From Morinoia aosen (Eukaryota; Arthropoda; Malacostraca; Amphipoda; Talitridae), in contig CM059569.1 of NCBI GenBank assembly GCA_030386875.1, forward strand, positions 48,275,842 to 48,339,841: DNA of 64,000 nucleotides, given 5' to 3'. Positions 11,264-25,686 of the stretch are shown here, one piece after another; position 1 is the first letter of the stretch; the number at the start of each line of letters is the position of its first letter. A program made the position numbers and the translations under genes. The notes under the pieces were generated by a model that made no database searches, was not told the origin of the DNA, and worked only from the letters and a program-made list of their open reading frames with translations.

Positions 11264-14200
11264 ATGTTAGGCGTGGTTTTCAGTTTGTGTTTGCTTGCGG
11301 TGTATCCAGTGTCAGCGTACAGTGGCTCAGACGTGAAAAACTATCCCTGGAAAAGTTATTCCAGAAGTTTCACCATCGATTACGAGAACAATTGCTTTTT
11401 GAAAGATGGTGTCCCATTTCGGTATATATCCGGGTCCATTCACTACTACAGGGTTCACCCGGCCGACTGGGCTGACCGCATCGCTAAAATGAAGTACGCT
11501 GGTCTCAACGCCATCCAAGTGTGAGTAAACCTGTCTCCTGGCATGGTAAGTTCAAGCCAGTGTTTTCCATTTACGTAAAAATTAAGTATTTTCAATGGCA
11601 ATAATGGAATAGTTATCTGTTAAATTCAGCTTGGTTTTCCGAATTATGACCTTATATTTACAGCCTGAAAGTCACTTGAACTATGCTACTGTTTGTTCAA
11701 GGAATTGGAAGATTATAACACATCATGGACACACATTTCGTAACTGGGAAAGTGCAAAGATTTTACTAACCGCAGACTTCGCCTAGTTGAAATTACCCAT
11801 ACTGAAAATATAATAGCGGATTGTGAACAGTAAATGATCCATTTGAATGCCAGCTATTTTTTTTATTTGTACCAACTGAAGGTGATTGTGTTACGATATC
11901 TCAAAAATCAGCAGTTATACGTTTTAAGTATCAACTATATTCGAAATAAACTATTTTCGTTTATTATGTCTTAAAATCATCTATTTATTGCAAAAAAAAG
12001 TGATTTAAAGCCTCATAATTTATGAAACTTGAACCTTTAAACTGAGAGAAATTTTAACCAACCTGTACGTGTCCAACGGTTTTTCTGAAATATTTTGATG
12101 TACATTGAAGTATTTTCTTTGAACACACACAGTAGCGATTAAGAGAATTAAATCACACATTCACGCTTAAAATGGCTCAAAATTTTTTGCATAAAACCGA
12201 ACTGTGTTCAGATTTTGTGAATGAAGTACAATTTTCCTCAAAAATCTTAATACTTTCGTTAATTATTCTCCTAATTCTAAAGCGTTGTCTGTATATTAGT
12301 GTAACCAGTGGCCAGTCCAAGAAAGTGAAATATTTATTTAAAATCAAAATGACTTACGTTAAGTGTGTCATGGTTGGCTCATTAAGTGTATCGTATAAGC
12401 CCATGACTTACAAAAGTGTATCATAATACGTAGACTAATGACGTATATTGTTGACTCACTTTTGTGTGCCAGTTTTGTACAACTTGACACAGAAAAGTGT
12501 GTCGGTTTTTTGGCAGAATTTTTCTCAGTGTTTAAGCGAACTAAACAAGTGTTGTGAAGGATTTTGAAGTATACAACTTTCGTATTCATCATCAGAAATT
12601 AAATTGGCATTGTCCTAAATATAAGTGTATTCAGTTTGTTAATTATTTACGTCTAGTCCCATGAGTTCAGTATTTGGCGAGCAAATATTGTTACCTAATG
12701 TTTTCAAGGTGTGCTTTGAGAGTCATGTGAAAAATTTCCCTTGTATTATTTTAATAAAAGTATTCTTTTAACCATGTTATTTTCAGCCACATTTTTTGAG
12801 AATGAACTATAGGAAAAAATATACTCAGATATTTTGTTCTCAATTTTCAACTAATGTTACTTTTTTAATTACTTAGGCTGGCATTAATTTTTCCCCAAAG
12901 ATGTTCAACCATGAATATTGCAGCTACGTTTCGTAAACCATAACAAAACCAACTTCTTTTTCTTCGTTCCTAGGAGCCGTTACTAGAGATACTTTCATTA
13001 AATTATAAAAACGAAGAAAGTTCGTCAGATAAACGCTCGTACTAATGTTTGGAGGAAATAACGTTTTTTATGCGCTCTTTCTCAAATCGCCATAGGTACG
13101 CTGAACCTGTACGTTAAGATTGTAACAGGTATGATCTTCCTGAAATCGTAACAGGTACGCTGAACCTGTACGTTGAAATTTTAACAGGTATGATCTTCCT
13201 GAAATCGCAACAGGTACGTAGAATGGGGCAGCCACGAGCCTGAACCCGGACAGTTCGACTTTGAGGGCGCTCACGACTTGGCTGCATTCATTGCCGAGGC
13301 TCAACATCAAGACTTGCTGGTTATCCTCAGAGTGGGCCCATACATCTGCGCTGAGAGGGAGATGGTGAGCTCAAATAGGGTGAAACAAAACCATTTTGCT
13401 GCTGTGATGAACCAAGCTATTTTTCTGAGTGTGAGGTACGCGTTAAGAGACATCGTTAACAGGAATATATTAATGCTTATGCAAGAAAACTAATTATTGT
13501 AATTATTTTTTGTTGATGCTTGAACTAGATCGGTTTCTGACGACTCGGGACTTTTGACAACCTGAGAATGGGGCCCTTTGGTAGTTTCTGTCGCTATTTT
13601 TTATTCTATTCTAGGTAAGGTTTTAGTTCATTAAATTGATACAATTATACTTGGGTGATATATGGTCGAGGATAATTTTTTTTCTGCTGTTAGTTACAGT
13701 CATTTAAGTAAATAAACATTAATTAAACAAACAATAAATAAACAACAATTAAACAAACAATAAATAAACAACAATTAAACAAACAATAAATAAACAGCAA
13801 TTAAACAAACAGTAAATAAACACAGATACGGTCTCAAAAGGATCACTTTAAAAAATTAAAAGCTGATTTTAATTAGAAAAATTAAGTAAATAATCAATGC
13901 TTGGTCTTGAAAAATTACGTAATACAAACCAGAGGTTACTACATTTATCCATCAGTGTTTCAAAATCTAAGAAATTTCGTCCGTTAGATATAATGCCCAT
14001 GCAGGTGCTCTCTCTTTTAATTAACCAAAAACCTTCAAGTGTGTTGTTCACCCAGTTTGTGCTTCAAAAAGAACGTAAATTCCACTGTTTTGAGCGAAAA
14101 GAACCTCTGTAAACCAACAACCTTTTCAAAAGAGTTGTTCGGCAGGTTAATCTTTTGAAAAACCCTAAATTCCACTGCTTAGAGTAGAAATAAAATGTCA

Positions 14201-17200
14201 CGCCATTATTTCAAAGCCTTCGTTTGTTGATCTTACGATGATCAAATAATAAATATTTAATTGTTTTTTATTTGGGTATCTTTTATATTGAGCAGTTCAT
14301 TAATTCTACAGTGTAAACACCGTATGTCTTCAATTCCCAGTTTGAAGATAGAAACACCTTCAGCAGTATTCATGAACTTTTGATTTATCAAAACGGTATA
14401 CTTCAAAATGTACTTTCTATAAATTCCACTCCCCATCTCTGACTGAGCAGGGTGGCTTCCCTTACTGGCTGCTCAGCTTGTATCCAAACATACGCCTTCG
14501 AACTTCCGACTCCGGTAAGTATTTTCCACGTTTTTGTATCACGGTTGCTTAATTAAGACGAGAGCATGACTTTGAATGCAATTGCATGTTCATTTTCCCC
14601 TCCTAGGCTTCATGTCTCTAGATTTTTAGAAATTTTTCACTAAGCGCCCTTGAAAATGGATGAATTTGTACGGTCATGGGGCACAAACAGCGATTTCGAG
14701 GAGCTATTTACAGGACATGAATGCATAAACAGATTAAAGCAATCAATGTGTTCAGTGATAGTAGACTGTACTTGAAGCAGTATTAGAGAATGAGTGCTTC
14801 CTGCTGAATAACTTTCAAAAAATAAGAACAGCCAGGTCTTTTGTACGGTTTTATAATAAAACTAAAGTCAAGGAAACGTTTTTCTTTCATCAGCTCAAAG
14901 AATGCTGTCTTTGATAGAACAAACTATCTCATGCATCAGAGGGATACTTTGATACATATGTCAACTTTCATGTTGACTGCTTCGTTGCCATGATAAGGTA
15001 CTTCATTCTAATAGTTTCATATTATTTTTTAACATTTCCACAACGTCATTATCGTTTATAAAAATTTGTTGAAAAATTTGTTTGACCACTTCATTACGTC
15101 TTACTCAAGCTTGAAAATACGATATCGTGTCATACGCGTATAGTGCTGGATCAGCACACATAAAATTCTTTACAGAACAAGTGTAATTTTGAATTTATTA
15201 ATGTTTGTTACATTTCTGCTTTAAGATTACATGGGCCGCGTGAGGTCGTGGCTGCTCGAAGGTCTTTTCCCGCGAATCAGACCTTTGCTCTACCACAACG
15301 GAGGCCCAGTCATTATGACACAAGTGAGTTTCTCCGTGAATGAGTTTATTGCGCTGCTGGCATGTAACTGCATGAAGAATTCAAAATAAAAACATTCTAT
15401 GCGATTAGCTAATCTTGCGCTTCTACTAGAAATTCAAACCAATTGACTTTGAGAATACTGACTCTTCGTCTCTAGCGCTTGTGAGTCATTTTTTGCGTTT
15501 TGATTTTACTGAAAACATGTAACGATTTCAAAATACAATTCATATTTGCCACATGAGCAGATTGAGAACGAGTTCGGTAACTTCTACGCTTGCGACTTCA
15601 GCTACACAAGCAGCCTGCGTGATATTTTCAAAGAAGGCCTGGGAGATGAAATTCTGCTCTTCACCACAGACAATGGCACTCCCTCCTCTCTCAGATGCGG
15701 CAAAATTCCCCTCGTCTACGCCATTGTTGATTTCAGCGTCAGTGAGTACTGCGCTTTGTAACAATCAGAACTTTTAAAGCCAACGGCAACGAGTGGTAAA
15801 AAGGTGAAGCACAAATAAAATTTGGCACTGAAATTGCAATTTCAAGAGTTACGCCTACTGATGTCGCTTTATTTCACGCACGTACAAAAACACTTCTGAC
15901 TTATAAAAGCAAAAAAGTTTTTGAAATAATCAGTTCTAGTTCTACAATCTCTAAATAAATGCCGGAAAGGCTTTCAGTTGTCAGATCTTGTAACTGTTTC
16001 ATTATTTCGTAACAGAAAAAGATAACTTCTTTACAATTTTGTGAGGTAATGACGTCGACTGATAGATAGCTTATGATTCATTTTGACCGGTTGCACATAA
16101 ATACTCTCAGAAGTAACTTTTTCACGCAAGCTGTTTCTCTAAGTTGCACTGTTCTTTTATCGCTCGCACACTGAAGAGTCCGTGCTTCAATTTTTACAAA
16201 TCAGTCGTCATTCAATCATTTTCATAATTCGCTTCCAGCAGTAAAAATAACTGAATGAACTTAAACTTAAAAGCAGCACAGAGTTAAATAAGAATCTCCT
16301 TTCTGTCCGTCATTTCGTTAGTAAAACCGATAATCTCCTGCTCAGCTGCGGATCCGCTCTCTGAGTTCAAAGCGGAGCGTCTCTTCGAGCCTTCCGGCCC
16401 GCTTGTCAATTCTGAACTCCACAGTGGCTGGATCGATCACTGGGGAGAACCCAGGAGCAAAGTCGACGCCTCTGTGAGCAAAATATTCATGAATCTTCAA
16501 TTTTATGACGATGAAGCAATAATTAATTCAGAAATTCATTTTTTAAAGAAGTTTCTTACAGCGTTCAATACAGCAATCAATTTTTTCTTAGACAACTTGG
16601 ATACGATTTGTGTCATATAATTTTTTTTAATGTTTTCAAAAGGTTTTTACTTGTGTGTTATTATTTGAACCAGAAATGAGTGTTTAAGCAGGAGTATCTT
16701 ATTTAAATATATTTAACTAGATAAACCTTTGCCCACAGTCCCTGAATTCTTCGTCTAAAAAACGCGAAGAACGCCTTCGCAGCAGTTCTTCGCCAACTAG
16801 CAGGAGTTTTGCGTTAACTTTTTGGGGAAAACAAAAAACATGCAAACGTTTTTGGATGAAAATATGCTTTCAAATTTGTCCAATATTTTTTTTCATATAT
16901 CTTTTGATAAAATGAATATGGTGTCATGGTTCTCCCAAACCATTCACAATGACAATGTTGAGGTCGAGTTACGTGTTTTTTTCTTTCTATTTATTGATTT
17001 TTTCTGGGACTGTCACTTTTAATTAAATGCAAAAATGACCTAACAATTTTACCACGTCAACCTTCAACGTAGGATAAGAGATCAGTTAGAAAATATCATC
17101 AAAGATATTTCAAATTCGTTCATACGCTCGTGATAAACAACAGCGTCTTTGAAATCTAAAATCTGCTTTCTATTCCGTTTAGCAAAAGTTAAGGTTAAAT

Positions 17201-20200
17201 TTTGAAAAAAACAGTTTTCCATGACATGGTTTTTTAATAATAACCTCATTAATTATTTTTAATTTTAGATGAACATGATTACTCATTTGATTTTTGCCCA
17301 TCAAACGTATACATTTAAATATTCTTGTCATGTCACTCTATTCGACAAGCAGAAAATCTAGATGACTATGCAATTGACTATGACTCAGGTTATCGTTTGG
17401 ATGACTAAGATTTCAGGTGATGATTGAGATAACTAAGCCCACACATTATGTTTGATAATTGATCTTCAGTTTCATCGTAGTGTTCTATTAATCTTTTTCA
17501 TTTTCCAGGTTTTCGTCGAAGTTATGGATGAAATCCTGTCTCTGAATGCTTCGGTGAATATTTACATGTTCCATGGTGGCACTAACTTTGGATTCTCATC
17601 TGGTAAGACACATCAATTTCACAAATAAGAATATTTCCGTGCAATCACTCACTACGAATAACTCGGAAGCTGTGTTAGCGACGGTAGAGTTGGGCTAAAA
17701 ATTAATTCAGTTAAAATTGGGTGTGGTTGAGCACTTCGAAAACAAGTTCAATATTCATTCATACATAGCGATACCAAAGTCTCACCTCGTCGTCCCTTGA
17801 AATGTTTTGTTAATAGGTCGAAGCTTTGGAGCAGAGTGCGTACAGATATTTTTATTTTTTCATTAGAGAACGTCGTTGGCAACGCATCGACTAGTAGTAC
17901 TGTTTTCAACTATATTCAGAGAAAAATGTTTTCTTCATCTAAAAGATCATTCCCAACAAAATATACTTTCCAAGTTCTCGTATGGTATCACCGTCCTTGT
18001 TTATCAAAAAATTGAAATGTACTCCTGAAATGAGTTCTTCTTGTACACATGCTGGAAGTGAGTTGGATGATAACCTTCAACAACGACAAAATTTAGAAAT
18101 TATTCATATTCGACATGAACTTTCAGCACAGTAGTTGCGTGATGTCATTTTCTATTGCGTGCTCAACATTACACTTAAATGTTAACGTAGAATACTTCAT
18201 GTTTAATCCAGAATTCATATTAGGATATTAGATATTTTGAGCACAACAACAATACTTGATAGATTGAGCTATAATTGTAGTAGTCCATAAGATGGACACA
18301 AAAATACGCAATCCTTGAACGATTTTTCATAGACTAAGAAGCTCTCGATCATGCGAAAACTGAAACGATCATAAAACGGCAATTGCTTTGCAATCGCCTC
18401 GTACAAGTATGAAATGATGTTTCTCTGTCAAACTATGTCACTACAAAGTTACTATTCGCCGTGCAGGGGCTGACACCGCCCAGGGCCACTACACCTCATG
18501 CCTCACAACGTACGATTACGATGCTCCGCTCTCCGAGGCAGGGGACATGACGCAAAAATTTGAGGCCGTGCGACAAGTGATTGGCAAGGTTGGTATGAAA
18601 ATTCGGTGAGATTACTGTACATCCCCTCCTTAACGTTAGTTACATCCCGAAAGATGTAAACACCAAATCAATAAGACATCAAGACAACTGGGTCGGATAT
18701 TAATGGCAAATTTTTGTGTGATCGTTTACGGTTTGTAAGCGTTTTAAAAATATATGATCTAAATTAAAGAACCTGTTATTACAAATTTCATTCATTGTTT
18801 GAAGTAACTTTCTGTTAACTCCTCAGGAGCACATATTATATAGTTGAGAATCAGTGCTAGATTTTTTTTAAGACCGTAACACGACGTATTCAAAGCAATA
18901 TATTCAGAGGAAAGTATGAAAAATTTTTTTTCATTTTTGGGTACTTACTCGCTCATTTCTCATGTCATTATTAATACCTCATTGCCTGCCAGTTTAATCT
19001 TTTTCAGTGCTTTCAAGACGAAATCACAATGAGAATTACGAATGAATATGTGACGTACAGATCCCTCCTATATTCGAATTTTTACAATTATTTTCTTATT
19101 TTCTTAATCCCTATTTATTTCGCGCTTAGTTTTTACACAAGTTTTCCTGAAACAACAAGTGATTTGTAAGCAAACAACTCACCACGGTCTTCTACTGTAG
19201 AGAATGGAAATTGCTCCGTATGACATACATTGAAGATGTTTTGACATTGTTCAGTACCTACCACTACCGGGGGTGCCAGTCCCCTCTAACAGCAGCAAAA
19301 AGGCGTACGGTCGAGTGCCCGTGTTGCACATCGGCAGTCACGTCTCCCTGGCTACCGACGGGCTGCTCGAGAGCGTCAACTCAACTTTCCCTCTTACATT
19401 CGAGCAACTCCAAGTCTTCGCAGGCGTAGTTGTCTACAGCACCATCGTCAACTTCTCAACTGTGAGTAACTTTTCTTGATCATGTTCGTATTAGAGAGAA
19501 ATTTAACTTGTTCACAGATTTAAATATTATATTTTAAATTGATCGATTCTTAGGGAATCTCACGCGTAAGATAAAAAGGAAAACCAGTGTGAAAATGAAG
19601 ATTTAAACAATCCTATGCTCAATTCTAAAACTAGTGTTTTACTAACCATTATTGTTGATAGAGATTAAACGTACGGGATTCTTGAGAAGGAAGTGACAGG
19701 GTAAAACAGATAAAATTGTCACCATCTAACATATCTAAACTATGAGGTAACTTTAACTTGTTGAGTAGCAACTCATTCATTTCGATCTTTTTTTCGTGTC
19801 ACACTACAAGATTTTATCTGCCTATATTCACTACGTGTCAATGGATTCCAGTGTATTATAACAAGATTACACTCCTCCAGAAATAACGCATCTTGAGACG
19901 ATTAGGAATACTTGTTTGGAAAACTAGGCAATTGCAGTTAGAATGAATTTTCATGAGTAGGAAATGGCAAAAAAATATCAAACATTTTTCAGTGCATTAC
20001 TATAACTATTAATCTAAGGAACGATTCGTCATAAATGACATTCTTTACTCATCTTAAAACACTGAAACATGGCTGACACTATTTGCCTACGAGGAATAGT
20101 TAATATGAATATAAACCCGTCGAGTTGGAACAATCGTGAATGTAAAGTAGCTTATGTGCTTTCTCGCCTCTGAACTCGTATTATAATGTTATAATTTATT

Positions 20201-22090
20201 TTCCAAATCCTTCGTTTGTTTTTATGCTTACGAAACTATGTTGAATCCTTGGCGCAACTCTTACTTATACATTAAAAACATTACAGATAAAGTCTTAGGC
20301 ATCAGAACAAAAGCATTATTGCTCACACTCGTATGCTCGTGCCGACAAACATGACGGTATCATTATACTGATGGCATTATTATACTAACATCATTATACC
20401 CTCCTTGACAGCATCAATTTTTCATAAATGTTCCCAGTAGGAAAGTGTTTTCCTTTACTCTGTTATTTAAATGCAGGCACGCAATTTGGAATCATGATAA
20501 GAAAGTTTCCGTGAAATCTAAATTCGATAAAGCCTGTGAATCATTTAATTAAGTAGGTTACTATTTAACAGCACTACTGTTAGATTAGGTTCACTTCCCT
20601 CATGTTCTGACTCATTCTGAAACCTTATCTAGACATACGTGAATACAATAAAACAAGGGTGAACTCATTATGCAATTCTTCGTAGCTAAGTGTATAGTTA
20701 AATCGTGTGAAATATGGGCGTGAGCGAGAGTATAAAAATAGATAAAAACACTATGGCATTTATACGCGGTGTGCATAAAATCCTTCCCACGTTATTCGAA
20801 ATAATTTACGCAGAACTCCACATCGCAGCCAATAAGAGTTGTAAGTCATTTGGGCTGCCACAGCCGGACCCGAGCATCCTAAATCTGGGCGCAGTCCACG
20901 ACCGGGGATACGTGATGCTGAACGGTGTGCTGCAGGGGACTGTGTCTCGTAGCCTGTCTACCACCGCCCTTCCTGTCCGCACTCGGCCTGGTGACAAACT
21001 TCTGGTTGTCGTGGAGAGCCTTGGCAGAATAAACGTTGGCAAGGGCATCAACGACTTCAAGGTAGTTTCCTCTGATAGTTTGGCTAAAGTAACAGAATGA
21101 ATGTAACTGGATTAACAGTGCATTCATTTGGAGTTGGATCCCTGTGTATACGATGAGTAAAGGGTTGAATAGTGTGGCTAAGAGTGACTTCTAAAAAATG
21201 TACTCGGAATCTTTGGATTACTGTCGTCGAAACTCTTTTAGAGCAATTGTTTCTGAAATGTGCTGTAACTGCAATTCACCTCTTGTACCAAATTAGAAGA
21301 GCATTTTCTCATTTTTGAATACATGATTACTTTAATGAAAGTATGTACGTCTACTTCATAGTTCTGCGTAACAAACTTCCGTGCCCAACCAATGCATGCA
21401 ACATTGACAGGGACTGACCTCGAACGTGACTCTCCACTCAAAAGTGCTCACTAACTGGACAATGACGCCGCTGCCCCTCACAGACTACAAGCGTTTGAAC
21501 TCAGCGCTAACAAAGCTGAGATTCCATACTCGAAGGACAACCAAACCAAGAACTGGCTCTGACAAGAGCGTTGTGCAGACGACGGGTTTCTTCGAAGGCA
21601 TGTTCGAAGTGTCTGCTAACGAGCAGCCAAGCGAGACTTTTCTTCGATTTGATGGATGGACGAAGGTAAACATAACTGAACTCTTAAAGTAGCTTCACTT
21701 AATGTAAAGCTCTCTGTGTGTTTGTAGCTCAAGATTTCATGAAGCCGACCATCTTCATCTGCCACAATGGCGTGAAAGTTCAAAGTTTTCTTTTTTTAGG
21801 GAATTGCTTGGATCAACGACTTCTGCTTGGGGCGATACTGGCCTGCAATGGGACCTCAGAACACCTTATTCGTACCCCACGGTACTCTCAGACTTGGAAC
21901 CAACAAAGTTCTGCTTCTCGAGTTAGAGGACGCAAGAGGCTGTGAAGACAACATGCGTCGTGAGGATCACTCAGGCTTAGATACAAACTCGGACACAAAG
22001 TGGGGCCGAGAGATAGGGTCCTTGAATATCACAGGCTGCACGGTCGAATTTGTAGAAACTCCAGACATCGACGCACCAGTGCCGGAGTAA
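11264..22090 (+). CDS. Beta-galactosidase, GH35 (GLB1-like), complete, 12 exons
   Basis: Removes terminal beta-galactose from glycoconjugates and oligosaccharides; GLB1 homologues are lysosomal or secreted. Exons: 11264-11520, 13214-13364, 14451-14514, 15226-15323, 15561-15741, 16346-16473, 17509-17602, 18467-18588, 19255-19461, 20864-21061, 21411-21665, 21800-22090. Phases all agree and give 681 aa, close to human GLB1 at 677. Signal peptide is residues 1-18. The GH35 signature [14 protein letters not shown] spans exons 4-5, with acid/base Glu194; the nucleophile is Glu274 in VNSELHSGW. The 80-residue spacing equals that of human Glu188/Glu268. HGGTNFG (exon 7), VHDRGYV (exon 10) and [17 protein letters not shown] (exon 12) are also typical. 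Oddity: the usual AEW of PYICAEW reads AER (Arg134). The exon 10 acceptor at 20864 was chosen because it keeps phase and family length. Ends at TAA with no ER-retention signal. Confidence 0.95.
13085..13213. repeat. About 64-bp tandem repeat abutting the exon 2 acceptor of beta-galactosidase
   Basis: Two near-identical units, each carrying a version of (A)CAGGTACGCTGAA and ACAGGTATGATCTTCCTGAAATC, run straight into the real exon start CAACAG|GTACGTAGAA. Each unit therefore repeats the acceptor plus the first coding bases, as decoy 3' splice sites. Confidence 0.85.
13717..13821. repeat. 26-bp AT-rich tandem repeat, about 4 copies
   Basis: Units built from AATTAAACAAACAATAAATA plus about six bases, with small variations. 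It lies inside intron 2 of the beta-galactosidase gene and is not at an exon edge. Confidence 0.8.
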
Positions 22091-25000
22091 AGGTGTTTCT
22101 TACAGGCAGAGTACCATAATCGTATCGATTGTGTATATATTATTATGGTTAGTATTATATCTGTGGTTTAACATGCATTTCGCTCCGTTACGCAATCATC
22201 TCAGAGGAAATCAGTGACGTTTAAGTTCAAATGGTACCACGAGGGCACAAAATTACGCGTCAGCTGAAAACCCATTTCGGTGACAGGGAAAAAGTATGCA
22301 TCTGAACAAGACAAAAAACTAAAACGAGAAACGAAGGTACTCGTACAGGTAGGTTGTTGCACAGTACGTAAGCCTTTTGCACATAAGATTTAAACGACGA
22401 TAAATATGCAGTCTATTTCTAGTGACATACCACAGATTTCTAAATAGATTCTTTAATTTTTTCCTCTGTACTCAATATGGATCGACTGTCTAGCTCTACA
22501 ATAGAAGTAATTTAAACATTTAATCAATCTGTATTATCAATTTATTTTGTTTTTAAACTAGTTGAAAAAAATTACTGGCAACAATTTTTTTCATTTTTAT
22601 TAGAAAGGATGACGGTAACTTGTACGGTAAGAACGTTTGATTTTTTTTTTTGCTGCAGTTGTTGTTCTCCTTTAACCTTTCACTGCTAAAATGACCTGAG
22701 TGAAGGTTGTGATCACAGTTTTTCTTAGTGAATCATAGAAGACCCTTCGTCTATATGTGCGCAAGATACAATGAAACAATCGTGGGTATAATTCAAACAG
22801 TATACTGAAGCAAAAGTGCAATTACAAAAGTATCTTCTGATCTGTACTGTGTAACACGACATTTTACGAAAATTCAACAGACGAATAATACCTTTTCATT
22901 ACTTTGTGTCATAAAGTTTTTTTGCGGCCGAATCTTATGTTTAAATTGCACATAGATCTGAAAAGATGTGAATGGAATTGTGCTTAAATTGTTTGTACGA
23001 GTTCACTTATTTCAACATACAGAATTATTACTGAAACCTTTACTCTTGAATCCTATCAACGAAAAGCATCTCATAGTTCATGCAACAGCAAACGCAATTT
23101 ATTTAATGCTACTTTTAGTCCTACAAATGCAGTTTTGCAGCTACACTTGTAATAATTATTGGGAGCACAAATTTTTGAAAAAAATATCTAAAATCAATAA
23201 CGTATCAGGACCCAAAAATCCTACATCCAGGAAGGATATCGAGAAGTACTGAAAAGGATTTTTTTCAGTTTTTAGAGCTTTCTATCCATTTTTTCATAGT
23301 GCACTCTTTGCAATCACAAACAAAGAGTGACGAAGACCTGCTTTTTGAGGTTCAAAGTGTGACGGGCTTATCAGCATTGAAAGCTCTTGAAGCCGCACCA
23401 CGAGCAGATACAACACGATCAGATGAACGCATTCCATTAATCCAGTGATTTGAGTTCACTAAAATCATCCTAATTTTCATCAAAAGCACTTTCCTGCATT
23501 TTCCCAATACATGTTTATGAGTTGCTGTCTGGTGCTCCATCAATTTTTTATATAACACGAATTACATAAATAGAAGGTTGCACCAGGCACACAAGAACAT
23601 ATTTTGAAAAAAAACGTTCAACTGATGGTAATGATTATTTTGAATACTTTAACTAATTTCGTTCCATCTTTTATTTGTAACAGTATTACTCCTCTTTAAA
23701 ACATTTGATTCTTTTTAAAAACATGCAGAGTGCTAAAATCGCTCATAACATCTTTTATGATAGCAGGTCAATCTAAACACGAATAAACTTAAATAGTTTT
23801 CACTTCTTCTCTGTTCAGTAAAATTTACACTAACGCCACTAAAACACTAAGTAAAATTTGGTTACACCCAAAATTAAAGTAATCCTACAGTATTTTGGAC
23901 CCCGGGTTATTTTTTTTTTTTGGGGGGGGGGGGGTTCTCACAAGTTCAACGAATTTACACTAAACGCCACACAGTCGTGGTTTTCATCGCTTATATTCAA
24001 AGCAGATCGTTGAATCCCACTCTCTTCTGACAAATAGTATAATGTAATAGTTAATTGTTTTTGCATTTTCTCCCACTTTGTTACAATTTTTCCCTTACCT
24101 CAGTTCAGTGCAACAGTTGCTCAAATGATTTACAAACTTGTACTCTTACACAGGATGTATTCGAAAGAATTGCATGTCATGGACAGTATCTACTGCAGGT
24201 TAATTACGAGGTTCTTGACGAACGTAGCATGAAGGAACGATGGTTGTGTATATTGAAGATGATCGTTATTTCATGCTATGGTTCCTAAAAACAATAAAAT
24301 CATTCTAGGTATTTGATTAACTCTCAATCAGTTCTCAGTTAATTAATACGAACTCAATCGGCAAATGCACCACTGATTACAATTCGTTACAATGAAACAA
24401 TAAAGATTTTCTCCGTGTTATTCCCTGAAAAAAAACTAAGAATGTCAGAAACTAAAAATCTATAAAAATTTACACCAACCAGGCTCAACAGTGAGCTTCA
24501 ATATCCCCAAAACCTGATCATAACTATTGAAGTTCATGTAGCAAAAACTAGCGTAATTCCATTACACCTCATTAATTAGTCCAGTAACCGAAGTCTAAAA
24601 CTCTGTAGCTGGCATGAAAATGAAACCTTCGCAAATATTAAATGCAAGACTGAAGTTCAGCACAAATCAAACAAACAAACACAAACAGCAACCGTAGAAC
24701 TTTTTCCGAAATCGAACAAACAAACACAGTAACCGTAGAAATTTTTCTAGGATCTACCGACCACTTGTGGATAGCAATTCACTGTTTACATTGAAGTATC
24801 GGTCCGAACGTGAGGTAGAGTGGGTGCGTGACATGTAACTGTGGAAACGAAATACGATGTAAATTTGTTCTTAATGTGGGCGTAATTTGATTCCCGGCTG
24901 AGCTATGTAACGCGTGCAATTCTATCGGTACAGTACAGAAACAAGCATTCTCAAAATATTCAAGCGTTTGCTAGAAGAAAATCAGTGACACTGAAGAGTT

Positions 25001-25686
25001 ATCTTATAAAATGGTATACTTTATTTATGACAAAATTACGTATTGTAAATGCTAAAAACAGTCACCCCTCCGCAAGTTAGTTTCATTCTATTCCAGGCCA
25101 CTAAGCGCCATCAGAGTTTTTGTTTCTTAGCCATTATTGGGCTCACAAACCATTCCTTTTCGGTTAAGCCGCCAGTTTCCTAATTAAATTTCGTCATTAC
25201 GCACATAATAAACGATTTCTACTTCTCAATTTCAATTTTGTTATCAAAGATAAAGACTTTCTTCAGATCCATGAAATATCATATGAACGCGGCTTCAGAG
25301 TTTTTCATTGTTGGACTTGAATTTTCTTTTCATGCTCCATCAATGGTTAAAATTTTTGTTTCCATCCCTTGCTCATTTTTGCCGATTTCAATGAACCTCA
25401 TAAGTCGATTTCTAGTTGGGAAATATTATGTTCACTAGTGAGCGCGACTCATATAATTCTCTTGAAATGCAATTTTTTTAAATTACTTTCAATATTCCCA
25501 TGAGCATGAAATTAGATTTGTTCAAAACATAAATGGAAAAAGCACAAACGTGGCCTTCTCATAATCTTATTGTACTTTGGCCCAGTGTAAAGTTCTTCTC
25601 GGTACAATCTTTCCTCCCACGACATCAGTCAGTCTCTCATTACTTGCGTCGTGCAGTAACTCGTTGCAGCATTTATGGCCTCGCGT
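22091..25686. other. Intergenic region between convergent genes
   Basis: Holds the 3' UTRs of the beta-galactosidase (plus) and astacin (minus) genes. A minus-strand AATAAA (plus TTTATT near 25021) lies about 660 bases downstream of the astacin stop. A T-run followed by a G-run is at 23911-23934, and a diverged duplication of about 50 bp with AACAAACAAACA units is at 24665-24745. No additional gene is supported. Confidence 0.5.
23911..23934. repeat. Poly-T / poly-G homopolymer junction
   Basis: A T-run is followed directly by two T-G dinucleotide-free homopolymer blocks, ending in a G-run of about a dozen bases. G-runs of this length are rare in such AT-rich DNA and are prone to sequencing and assembly error. 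Confidence 0.8.

Noticed and set aside
20714-20863. In-frame upstream extension of beta-galactosidase exon 10
   Set aside because: The open frame extends upstream, but only the acceptor at 20864 keeps intron phase and family spacing before VHDRGYV.
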